The notes under the pieces: model-generated | The model's database searches: none | Seen by the model: only the letters and a program-made list of their open reading frames with translations | Told to the model about the DNA's origin: nothing | Made by a program: the position numbers and the translations under genes | NCBI GenBank assembly: GCA_009617715.1 | Contig: VTFK01000035.1 | Coordinates: 682,001 to 746,000 of the forward strand | DNA from: Plectrocnemia conspersa | Taxonomy: Eukaryota; Arthropoda; Insecta; Trichoptera; Polycentropodidae | DNA length: 64,000 nt | Reading direction: 5' to 3' | In this document: piece by piece, positions 54,134-64,000 of the stretch | How the letters are laid out: each line of letters opens with the position of its first letter | Position numbering within the stretch: the first letter of the stretch is position 1

Positions 54134-55454
54134 ATGGCGTTTATTAAAATCGGTACTATTTTATTATAATTAAAAATCTAAACGATGGATGTAATAACTT
54201 TAAGGTTTTGCTTTTCAGCTAATATTATTTATCCGCTAAATCAATTTATATTCAGTTGAAACCGAAATACTTAGTATTTATATTATTTTACTAGTTTATA
54301 TTACTTTTTGCAGAACCTGATATCGAAAATGTCAAAATAACGCCTCCTTTCGTTGACGCGATTCAATGTAAAGTAGAGGTAACAAACACACATTTGTTAA
54401 AACACTTATTAATGCCTGTGATCTTAAATAATGCTTTTAATTCTTCGTTCTAAAGTACTCAAATGTAAAATGCGAATACGATAGCAGCGAAGATACAATC
54501 AAAGACGATGTGGACAACTTGTTCGAAACAGGTAAAAATATTTACATAGATATGTATACTGTAACATTTCAATATACATATGTAACCTACTGTAGATCAA
54601 TATATGATTTCAGAAATGCACGATGTTAAAGATGTACTTCAAGCGAACACCATCGGAGTAAACGTTTCATCTCACCAAATTTACGTCACCAAAGTAAGAG
54701 CCAAACATTCTATTTATATTAATTTTATTTATTTCGATTTTTATACTACCAACCACAATTTTAATTTTAGAAGTCAGAAAGAAAAAAATCTAATAATTTT
54801 CAACGTGGAAAGGCAAAAGATACTAAAAAATCAAGACTAATGCAAACTCATAGTGATGTTCGCGACTTTGAATGTGAAAAATGTAAAAAAGCATTTAAAA
54901 GTAAACAATATCTTTCACAACATATAAAATTTCATAGTGATGTTCGTCATTTTGAATGTGAGAAATGTAAAAAAGCATTTAAAACCAAACAAAATCTTTC
55001 ACAACATATGCAATCTCATAGCAATGTTTGTGATTTTAAATGTGAAAAATGTGGAAAAGCGTTTAAAAGTAAACAATGTCTTTCACAACATATGCCAATT
55101 CATAGCGATGTTCGTGAGTTTGAATGTGAAATATGCGAAAAAGCATTCAAATTTAAACAATATCTTTCACAACATATAAAAATTCATAGCGATGTTCGTC
55201 ATTATGATTGTAAAATATGTGGAAAAACATGGAAAACTAAAAAATGTCTTTCTAAACACATGTTAATTCATAGCGATGATCGTTACTTTGAATGTGAAAA
55301 TTGTGGAAAAACATTTAAAAGTAAACAAAATCTTTTACGACATATACAATCTCATAACAATGTTCGTGACTTTAAATGTGAAAAATGTGGAAAAGCATTT
55401 AAAAGTAAACAATGTCTTTCACAACATATGCCAACTCATAGCCGATGGTCTTGA
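54134..55454 (+). CDS. C2H2 zinc-finger protein ZF-4 (7 fingers)
   Basis: Exons 54134-54152, 54314-54378, 54456-54531, 54614-54693 and 54771-55454; 307 aa, the shortest sister. The start is MAFIKIEPDIENVK and exon 3 has VKCEYDSSED. The seven fingers are regular CX2CX12HX3H units. The array ends in THSRWS-stop: an extra C after CATAGC breaks the frame, and recognisable finger sequence continues downstream. The gene is otherwise intact and could encode a short protein. Confidence 0.87.
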
Positions 55455-55560
55455 TTTTATGGCGAATAACATTTATTATTGAAAATAATCTTTTACAACA
55501 TATTTAAACTCATAGCGATGTTCGTGTTTTTGAATGTGAAAAAAATCGTTTTATATAACA
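55455..55560 (+). pseudogene. Decayed finger tail of ZF-4
   Basis: GAAAATAATCTTTTACAACA and ACTCATAGCGATGTTCGTG are finger words placed out of frame after the ZF-4 stop, with a deletion relative to the ITENN-type finger of ZF-6. Confidence 0.8.
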
Positions 55561-55990
55561 AGATAATTTATATATTGCACACTTAAATTGTCCTCTTTTT
55601 TATTCAAACAATGTTGAACAAAATCTTCTATTTTAAAATGGTACCTTAAAATATTAATTACTTTGTTTATGCTTAAAATCTAAGAGAAAAATATTTTATG
55701 TGAAATTATCTTATATGCAATATATACTATTTTCTTAGACTTAATATGATATCAAATATAAGTCAAAAACTGTTTAGCTTAGTCATGAACTTATTTAATT
55801 GAAAATCGTAGTCATTCAGATAGGCCGGTGTAATTTGGTTAAGTGGCTTCCTTTACAAACAACTTGTGCGTGGTCAGATATTAAAAACGGTTTTCCAAAA
55901 AAGTTCATTGTTTTTATTTGAAAGTGACAAAATATATGCATAATAAATGTTTAAATATTTAATTATAATATTTTTAGTTTTTCTTATTGT
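55561..55990. other. Intergenic, no feature seen
   Basis: AT-rich spacer without recognisable gene or repeat. Confidence 0.4.
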
Positions 55991-56001
55991 GACATGTCCG
56001 A

Positions 56002-56524
56002 TTACATACAATGGTTACCACCTTGTTGATAAGTTCCAAGTGTACCATTCGGTCCTTGGCTGCACGAAATACTACAGCTATCATCCCCGTGAATAATTGT
56101 TTCGCAAACAAGACATCTTTTTTCCGATCCATTTTTTAATGCAATTTTTCCTATTATTAAGGTATGAAGAAGCTCTTGTTCCAGACCTTGTACTCCATCT
56201 TCCTTCGTTTGATAATCAAAAGAAGTTGTTCGCATCTTCTTCTCTTCATGATAGGATTATCATGAAGAGAATTCAGTAATTGAATACTCAATCTGTAAAA
56301 CCTTAAACATAAATATACAGCTACGACTCAAACACTTTCAGTCACCATTAATTTTCAGATCTAACATCTGTACAATAGCACCTTATTCAATTCAATTATG
56401 GTCAGAAAATGTAAGTGCTTGTTTGATAGAGCAGCTTTAAATTTATAAAACTTACTTCTAGCAGATTCTATGCAGACTCTTATCTCTTCGTCGGGGCTCA
56501 TTTCATCATCTCTCAATTTTATTT
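56002..56524 (-). other. Possible exons of an unrecognised minus-strand gene
   Basis: A candidate exon at 56524-56456 lies between TATACAG and GTAAGT and reads IKLRDDEMSPDEEIRVCIES, which looks protein-like. The open frame at 56235-56002 encodes a Cys-rich end (CLVCETIIHGDDSCSISCS). The two cannot be joined in frame by a splice site I can defend. I do not recognise the product; it may be a gene fragment. Confidence 0.25.
56240..56271. repeat. Perfect 14-bp hairpin
   Basis: TTCTCTTCATGATA and its exact complement flank the loop GGAT. It sits at the 5' side of the minus-strand open frame described above. Confidence 0.7.
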
Positions 56525-56561
56525 CTGTATAGACGGAGATAATATTAAGTTTACCCAGCCC

Positions 56562-57325
56562 ATGGAAATCAAGCTAAACCAAACATTTGGGTTTATGATG
56601 TTTATTCGTAGGCTTTTTTTATACATTATTTATTTATACTATCCATGGATCTCTGAAGGTCGTCAACGGTTTCAGCAAATATTAACCAAGGCAAAGAGTA
56701 AGAAATATGTAGTTATAAAAATAACTTGTCAAAAGATAAATTAAAAATAAAGGAGAAAAAATTGTCTTAAATATTTTCTTATATTTAGTAGCGGGAAAGC
56801 TTATTAAATAATAAATAGTTTATTTTACTGATAATTTGTGTGTTTATTAAAATATGGAGTCGAAATCGATCGATATTTTACGACTTCGATTCTACCCTAA
56901 AAGCCACGACTTTGCGAGTCTTTCAAAATACATGTACATTTATATATACATATATTATTGTTAAAAATATAGCGATAAAATATATTAAATTTAGTAAATA
57001 TATATAATATGTAATTAAAAAAAAGAATTGGACCACATAAAAATTATTTCATATGCACTCTTACAAATTTATTAATGTAATATTCTATAAAATCTTTTTT
57101 TGTTATATTCGACAAAATTAATGTTTTTCTTATGGTCTAATAATATTTTATGAGTTTATTTCTTAATTATATTTGTCCGTATTAATTTTGTTTGTTATTA
57201 AACTTTTTTGTGTGTAAGTATCGTTTAAAAATGCATAACAACCACAAAAAATTAATAAAAATTTGTAACCGACTGAATGATATAAACTTTTCTTCCAATT
57301 AATAGTGCAATTTGCATAATGCTAT
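56562..57325. other. Intergenic, no gene recognised
   Basis: AT-rich spacer before the duplicated upstream segment of ZF-5. The small open frame 56562-56744 has no recognised features. Confidence 0.4.
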
Positions 57326-57617
57326 ATAAATTAATCTACTGATATGCTTTCACGTTCTGAAATTCACATAGACACAAGTCTAAGAATCGTTTAAAGTAAT
57401 CTTACAGAAGTTATATTTGCAATACTTTTTTAAAATATATATTATCATTTTTATACAAGTATATCACAATTTTGATATATTATTTTAATTTTTAGCAAGG
57501 TTCATTATGATTTTCACGAGGGCGCTAAATATCGCTACCCTGTTTTCCGGCCATACTCAACAATTAGTCGCATTTGGACCAAACTTTGTAATGAACTGTC
57601 AGTTTGACGCTGTCACA

Positions 57618-59083
57618 ATGGCGTTTATTAAAACCGGTACTATCTTATTTTATTTGATTATAATTAAAAATCTAAACAAAGAATGTATTAACTTTAAGGT
57701 TTTGCTTTTCCGCTAATATCAGTTCTCTGTTAAATCAATTTATACTCGGTTGAAAACCAAGTACATAGTATTTACATTTTTTTACTGGTTGATGTTCATT
57801 TTTGCAGAACCTGACATCGATAATGTCAAAGAAACGCTTCCTTTCGTTGACGCGATTCAATGTAAAGTAGAGGTAATGAACAATTATGTTTTTTAAATCA
57901 CTTGTTAGTGCATGCGATTTTAAATAATGCTTTCAATTCTTCGTTTTAAAGTTTCCAAATGTAAAACGCGAATACGATAGCAGCGAAGATACAATCATAG
58001 ACGATGTAGACGACTTGTTCGAAATGGGTAAAAATATTTATTTATACTTATACTATCACATTTTAATACTGTTAATTAATATATGATTTCAGAAATGCAC
58101 GATGTTAAAGATATACTTAAAGTAAACGATTCATCTCACCAAATTTACAACATCACCAAAGTAAGAACCGAATATTCTATTTATTTCGATGTTTATACTA
58201 TGTAATACAATTTTAATTTTAGGAGTCAGAAAGAGAAAAAATTAACAATTTGCCATGTGAAAAGACAATAAATACTAAAAAATCAAGACTAATGCAAACT
58301 CATAGTGATGTTCGTGTCTTTGAATGTGAAATATGCGAAAAAGTATTCAAACTTAAACAATATCTTTCACAACATATGATAACACATAGCGATGTTCGTC
58401 ATTTTGAATGTGATAAATGTGGAAAAACATGCAAAACTAAAAGATGTCTTTCTGAACACATGTTATCACATAGTGATGTTCGTGACTTTAAATGTAATAA
58501 ATGTAAAAAAGTTTTCAAAAGAAAACAAAATCTTTCACATCATATGTTAACTCATAACGATGATCGTGACTTTGAATGTGAAATATGCAGAAAATCATTT
58601 AAATTTAAACAATACATTGTAAAACATATGAAAACTCATAGTGATGTTCGTAATGTTGAATGTGATAAATGTGGAAAATCATTGAAAAACAAATATTATC
58701 TTTCTGAACATATGTTAACTCATAGCAATGTTTTTGGCTTTAAGTGTGAAAAATGTGAAAAAGTATTAAAAAATAAACGATATCTTTTAGATCATATGCA
58801 ATCACATAACGATGTTTGTGACTTTAAATGTGAAAAATGTGGAAAAGCATGCAAAACTAAAAGATATCTTTCTAAACACATGTTAACTCATAGCGACAAT
58901 CGTAACTTTGAATGTGAAAGATGTGGAAAAGCATTCAAAATTAAACAATATCTTTCACAACATATTAAAATTCATAGTAATGTTTGTGACTTTGAATGTG
59001 AAATATGCGGAAAAGCATTCAAATTCAAACCATATCTTTTACAACATATGAAAACTCATAGCGATATACATAATTTTGAATAA
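57618..59083 (+). CDS. C2H2 zinc-finger protein ZF-5 (9 fingers)
   Basis: Exons 57618-57636, 57808-57872, 57952-58027, 58093-58160 and 58223-59083; 362 aa. The N-terminus has MAFIKTEPDIDNVKE, and exon 3 has VKREYDSSED. Nine fingers follow, several with unusual helices (KSLKNKYYL, KVLKNKRYL). The array ends FE-stop where a 6-nt deletion across a GAATGTGAAAAATG motif creates TAA. Decayed fingers continue and are split by a piggyBac-like insertion. Confidence 0.87.
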
Positions 59084-60315
59084 TGTGAAAAAGCATTCAA
59101 AACTAAACAAAATCTCTTATAACATATGTAATCTCTTCGCAATGTTTGCAACTTTAAATGTGGATAATCATTTAACCCTTTGGCTGTTACAATGTTTTTT
59201 AAAATCCTAGCAAGAAATGCTACCATTTATAGTTATTTTTGAAAAAAAAATTATGTATTATTTATTTAAATACTTTGCTTTGAACTCCTAACGATAGAAT
59301 CACAATTTTCGAAACATTTTTCATTAGATTTATTTTATACTACTAAAAATGTTTTCTGAAAAATTAAAAACATTTAGTACTTTCAATTAATTTTTCATTG
59401 AATAATACAAGTAAAGATTTTGCGTCCGCGGTAGTGAACTTAGATACTGTTTTAGAACCAAGGAAAATAAGTTTACAAGATACCCCAATAAAAATCAATA
59501 GTTAAAATAATAGAATGTGAAACTTGCTGTGATGTTATATTTTTTAAAAACAATAGTTTTCATAGTTGTTCATTAATCGACTTAAAAAATTAGAGAGGTT
59601 TAATATACCCATCAGAAAATGTCATTCATATTAACATAAAAACTATAGTTAATTCAGTGCCAAAATTAAATAAAAACCAAATTGTCATTATGGTATTAAA
59701 ATATTTCATGGGCATATGTATCTTTTAAGATCTATATGACCGCATGTTTGACTAATCTCCGATGGAAAACCATTTAATACAATTAATTAGAGTAATTTCT
59801 GAACAATATTTAGATGTTAAAATACATTTTATAAATATCGAAAGTAAACGTAATTATTATAATCAACTGATCCATTTTAAAGGTCAGTAATTTTGAAAGA
59901 TAATTATTGTATGTTAGATATTTACATGTGTATAAATCGTATCTATACTGACAAAAGTCACTAACTACAGTTTTTTATAAAATTGACACCTACAAAAAAA
60001 TATAATTGTTGTCAGACAATAGTCTATCTGTTTTAATATTCTAACAATATCAATGAGCCAACAACGATCGTTAGCATTTCTCAACAGTTACATAAACAAC
60101 GATATATCGTTGGTTAGTATCCAAAGGGTTAAGAGTATACAAAACATACCAACTCATAGAGATGTTCGTGATTATGAATGTGAAAAATGTCAGAAATCAT
60201 TCATTATTGTTGATAATCTTTTACAACATACGCAATGCAAACTTATAGTGTTGCTCGTGAAAAATGTAAAAAATGTGGAAAAGCATTCAAAACAAAAAAG
60301 AACTTAAAAGACACA
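59084..60315 (+). pseudogene. Decayed finger tail of ZF-5, split by an insertion
   Basis: Finger sequence resumes on both sides of an insertion: 59084-59171 (AAAGCATTCAAAACTAAACA) and 60133-60315 (THRDVRDYECEKCQKSF). The finger broken at 59172 continues at 60133, so the insertion struck inside a finger. Stops and frame breaks show that this tail is not translated. Confidence 0.85.
59172..60132. mobile_element. piggyBac-like non-autonomous element at TTAA
   Basis: The left end TTAACCCTTTGG and right end CCAAAGGGTTAA are inverted, with TTAA on each side as expected for piggyBac target sites. The element is about 957 bp without recognisable transposase. It interrupts the decayed finger array of ZF-5 at a CATTTAA motif. 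Confidence 0.8.
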
Positions 60316-60324
60316 TGCAAATGA

Positions 60325-60660
60325 ATTTCAATGACAGTTTAGAAGCAGCATATAATTTTATTGAGCCTATCATTTAAATTAAATATTCGCTAGTAGAAGT
60401 ATATATGATTTCACTGAAACGCAGGTGAAAATATAACTTCACTGGTCATACACATTCACTGTAGCGTATACATTTTAAGAATAATTAATAATTTTGTTAC
60501 ACTTTGTTTTATTTTTACATATCTTTTGAAACTAGCACATAATACATCGATAATCGCTCTAATTTAAGTTTTGATAGATTTTTCGACTTAAATGAAAAAT
60601 TTCGAAAAGTCTAAGACTTACTGTATTCAGTTTTTCTTTAAAGAGGTACTATGTGAAACG
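60325..60660 (+). repeat. Duplicated 3' flank of a zinc-finger unit
   Basis: It matches 33990-34330 downstream of ZF-1, starting at ATTTCAATGACAGTTTAGAA. Confidence 0.8.
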
Positions 60661-60884
60661 TATATTATTATTAGTCTGCATTCAAAAGTTCATATAATAA
60701 ATCTATAAACTAAATACAAACGATTAAACAAGCACAAAATAATAGTACATATAATCTTTTATTTATAATCCTGACGAATGTTATCCTCTAATCTAAACTT
60801 CCAACAAGTCCTTAAACTGATAAAATTCCACATATTTTTCAATCAGCAACCGTAATATGAATATGAATTGCAAACAACAAGTAA

Positions 60885-61055
60885 CATGACCTACTGATAT
60901 ACTCTTACATTTTAAGATTCACAGTGACACCATGTCCTGAAATCATTTTTAAGTAATCCCTCAAATGTTATACCTAAGATGATTTTTTAATTTTTTACCA
61001 TTATTTTTTTTAAGTATATCACATATCAAAAACATTATTTAAATTTTTAGCAAAA
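60885..61055 (+). repeat. Upstream duplicated segment of ZF-6, left part
   Basis: CCTACTGATATACTCTTACA through ATTATTTAAATTTTTAGCAA matches the upstream segments of ZF-2 (35386-35540), ZF-3 (49903-50080) and ZF-5 (57338-57500). The match stops at 61055, where piggyBac sequence begins, and resumes near 61630. Confidence 0.7.
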
Positions 61056-61321
61056 TATTTATGAATCCATATCTTATAGGCATCGAAAGTCATAATATCA
61101 ATGACCTCCATAAATATTCTGAATGGCCACTGCTTTGCCGCTCGTACACAAGAATATTCTCGAATCATTTTGTCTCCTAGTTCAACACCGCCTTTTGTTC
61201 TGTTATAAAAATGAATCACTGGTGGTCGTTTATTTTCACTGCCTTTATTATCTATGTTAAAAACTTTTAAACTGAGCAACAGATCTGTGTATTTTTTTTT
61301 TGAAACATAAGATGTCAGCAC
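61019..61321 (-). mobile_element. piggyBac transposase fragment
   Basis: The minus-strand frame contains PPVIHFYNRTKGGVELGDKM and AAKQWPFRIFMEVIDI, matching the conserved end of the piggyBac transposase core (IHFYN.TKGGVD..D.M, ...WP.R.F...ID). The N-terminal catalytic part is absent. It lies within the upstream segment of ZF-6 and was inserted after duplication. Confidence 0.88.
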
Positions 61322-61702
61322 ATGTTATCAACAAAACTAAATATACTACTACAAAGTTCTTTCTCCCATTGAATAAAAAAGGTTTATGCACATATTCAGA
61401 ATCATCTTAAGGCGAAGATAGAGGACGTGAACTCCAAACCTGCCCCAACTTCAATAAATAAAAAGTTTGCAAAATATTATCTATTTGTCATATTTTTTTT
61501 ATCATACCAAAATGTTGATTTCATAATAATATAAATTCTGACGATCCAGTATTTATTCTGACCGATGTATTCTGACATCTTAGTATAAATTCTGACCCGA
61601 AAATTTTGAGCTATTTCAACAAACTCCTTTTCCGGCCATACTCAACAATTAGTCGCATTTGGACCAAACTTTGTAATGAACTGTCAATTGAGCGCTGTCA
61701 AA

Positions 61703-63434
61703 ATGGCGTTTATTAAAACCGGTACTATTTTATTTTATTCAATTGTAATTATGCATCTAAACGAAGGATCTATTAGCCTTAAGATTTTACTTTTCTGCTA
61801 ATATCATTTGTCCGTTAAATGAATTTATACTCAGTTGAAAATAAAGTATGTACATTGTATTTACATTTTTTACTATTTGCTATTCGTTTTTGCAGAACCT
61901 GACATCGAAAACGTAAAAGAAGCATTTTCCTTCGTTGATGCGATTCAATGTAAAGTAGAGGTAACCAACAATTATGTTTTTAAACCACTTGTTAATGCAT
62001 GCAATCTTAAATAATGCTTTCAATTCTTCATTTTAAGTTCTCAAATGTAAAACGTGAATATGATAGCAGCGAGGATAGAATCAAAGACGATGTAGACGAC
62101 TTGTTCGAAATTGGTGAAAATATTTATATACATATATTTATACTGTCTTATTTTAATATTCATATGTAAGAAGCTGTTGCTTAATATATGATTTCAGAAA
62201 TGCATGATGTTAAAGATATACTTAAAGTAAACGTTACAACTCACCAAATTTACAATGTCGCCAAAGTAAGAACCAATTATTTTATTTATCTTAATTCTAT
62301 ATTTTTCGATGTTTATACTTCGTAATACAATTTTATTTTTAGAACTCAGAAAGAGAAAAATTTATTAACTTACAATATGGAAAGGCAATAAATACTAAAA
62401 CATCAAGACTTATGCAAACTCATAGTGATGTTCATTACTTTGAATGTGAAATATGCAGAAAAGCATTTAAATTTAAACAATATCTTTCACAACATATGAA
62501 AACTCATAGTGATGTTCGTCATTTTGAATGTGAAAAATGTGGAAAGGCATGCAAAACTAAAAAATGTCTTTCTGAACACATGTTAACACATAGCGATGTT
62601 CGTAACTTTAAGTGTGAAAAATGTGAAAAAGCATTCAAAACTAAACGAAATCTCTCACAACATATGCAAACTCATAGCGATGTTTGTGACTTTAAATGTG
62701 GAAAATGTGGAAAAGCATTTAAAAGTAAACAAAATCTTTCACAACATATGTCAACTCATAGCGATGTTCGTGACTTTGAATGTAAAAATTGTCGAAAAAC
62801 ATTTATTACTGAAAATAATCTTTTACAACATATGCAAACTCATAGCGTTGCTCGTGACTTTAAATGTGAAAAATGTGGAAAAGCATCCAAATCAAAACGT
62901 TTACTCAGATATCATATGCAAACTCATAGCGATGTACGTGACTTTGAATGTGAAAAATGTGGAAAAGCATTTAAAACCAAACAAAAAATTTCTCTACACA
63001 TGTCAATTCATAGCGACACCCGTGATTATGAATGTGAAATATGTCGAAAAACATTCATAACTGAAAACTATCTTTCACAACATATGCAAATTCATATCAA
63101 TGTTCGTGACTTTGAATGTGAAAAATGTGGAAAAGCATTCAAAATCAAACAATATCTTTCAAAACATATGCAAACTCATAAAATTATTAGTGACTTTAAA
63201 TGTGATATATGTGGAAAACAATTCAAAACTAAAAAATATCTTCCACGACACATGCGATCTCATAGCGATATTCGTCAATTTAAATGTGAAATATGTGGAA
63301 AATCATTTAAAACCAAACAAAGTGTTTACCGACACATGCCAATTCACAGCGATACTCGTGACTTTGAATGTGAAAAATGTGGAAAAGCATTTAAAACTAA
63401 ACAAAGTCTTTCACAACACATAAAATGTTTGTGA
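61703..63434 (+). CDS. C2H2 zinc-finger protein ZF-6 (12 fingers)
   Basis: Exons 61703-61721, 61896-61960, 62038-62113, 62198-62265 and 62343-63434; 439 aa. The N-terminus is MAFIKTEPDIENVKEAF and exon 3 has VKREYDSSED. Exon 3 ends at GTGAAA rather than GTAAAA. Fingers 1-5 follow the same type order as ZF-1 fingers 6-9 and ZF-2 finger 5 (FKQYL, TKKCL, TKRNL, SKQNL, ITENN). The twelfth finger loses its final His (HIKCL-stop). Conserved promoter block and all splice sites are intact. Confidence 0.9.
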
Positions 63435-63650
63435 ATGAAAAAAATCTGTAAAAGCACACTCCTAGAACATTCAATGCAAAATTCATTCTTTTACAATATA
63501 AGTGTTTGATAACATATAACGATGGTAAACCATTTGAATTAAGAAATCATTCAAATATAAAACCATTATTATTGTTGCTTTAAATGTGAAAAATGTATAA
63601 AAATATTGAAAACTAAATTTAATCTTTTAGAAATTTTATTTGTAACTTTT
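63435..63650 (+). pseudogene. Decayed finger tail of ZF-6
   Basis: Fragments such as CTTTAAATGTGAAAAATGTA and AAAACTAAATTTAATCTTTT are finger words with frame breaks. No complete finger remains. Confidence 0.65.
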
Positions 63651-63652
63651 AA

Positions 63653-63720
63653 GGTTTTCGAACCTTAAGGGGTGTGACTTTGCAGCCAAAAAGACGAAGG
63701 TGGAAACTGTTTGTAGACCA
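63653..63720 (+). mobile_element. LTR-like dispersed element, copy 3
   Basis: CCTTAAGGGGTGTGACTTTG and CAGCCAAAAAGACGAAGG match the blocks at 40964 and 48180. The downstream sequence to the window end could be part of the same element, but no coding domain is seen. Confidence 0.4.
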
Positions 63721-64000
63721 ACTTCTCATTGGAGACCAGCCTAAGTATTAAGGGTTGCAAAGCTCACTGACGAATCACAATCACGCAGCGATCATCCAGC
63801 CAAGAGTTGCACTCGTTTCTTAAAACAACGAAATATGTATACGCCTTTAGAAAGTGACATTTGCTTGATGGGTATCTTTCTGATGTCGAATTATGCAACG
63901 GGAATATTGTGACATTACTGTGTTTTGTCTTCCGGTAATACATATATTGTTTCACGTGACCGTTTCGTAACAAATAAATATTCTTTACATGTATCGGAGA

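Noticed and set aside
57507..57716. Extended start of ZF-5 upstream of MAFIKT
   Set aside because: The frame is open upstream in this copy only. The conserved block ends at the same ATG in all six copies.

Overview
This looks like nuclear DNA from an insect. The evidence is AT-rich non-coding sequence, short GT-AG introns, an Hrb87F/Hrb98DE-type hnRNP, a sorting nexin 3 orthologue, Dredd-like caspases, a large C2H2 zinc-finger expansion, and scattered hAT, piggyBac, mariner and LINE debris. I cannot fix the order; a moth, caddisfly or other holometabolous insect is plausible but not shown. No bacterial, organellar or CRISPR features were seen.

Left part (1-21 kb), single-copy housekeeping-type genes. 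On the plus strand at 1525-5535 a three-exon gene encodes an unrecognised N-terminal domain, ten copies of an acidic 11-residue repeat, and three 23-residue STPR repeats of the type in silkworm FMBP-1. On the minus strand at 12067-7944 lies a five-exon hnRNP A1/A2-type gene with a one-base frameshift just before its expected C-terminus. On the plus strand at 15831-20904 is a four-exon SNX3 orthologue whose first intron holds a LINE fragment and a dispersed repeat.

Middle (22-31 kb). A TATA/initiator promoter with a hairpin and a hAT transposase relic precede a large caspase locus at 23587-26585. This apparently intronless gene has a Dredd-like prodomain module repeated about three times before a caspase domain with catalytic His and Cys. 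Two one-base homopolymer frameshifts break its N-terminal part. Tandem duplications, palindromes and a LINE relic follow.

Right part (31-64 kb), a tandem family of six related zinc-finger genes, all on the plus strand: 31221, 35655, 50278, 54134, 57618 and 61703. Each has the same five exons: a 19-nt first exon, exons of 65 and 76 nt, a variable fourth exon, and a final exon carrying 7-20 fingers. Short N-terminal exons keep two sumoylation-like motifs while the arrays change in number and decay at the 3' end. A second, truncated caspase (46557-45967, minus) lies inside the cluster. Transposons have inserted into copies of the duplicated unit, some at sites whose empty state can be read from a sister copy.

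Dredd-type caspases belong to the insect Imd immune pathway and C2H2 arrays are usually DNA-binding regulators, but nothing here shows that the two families act together. Splice models come from reading consensus sites and conserved frame by eye; no transcript or homology search was available.
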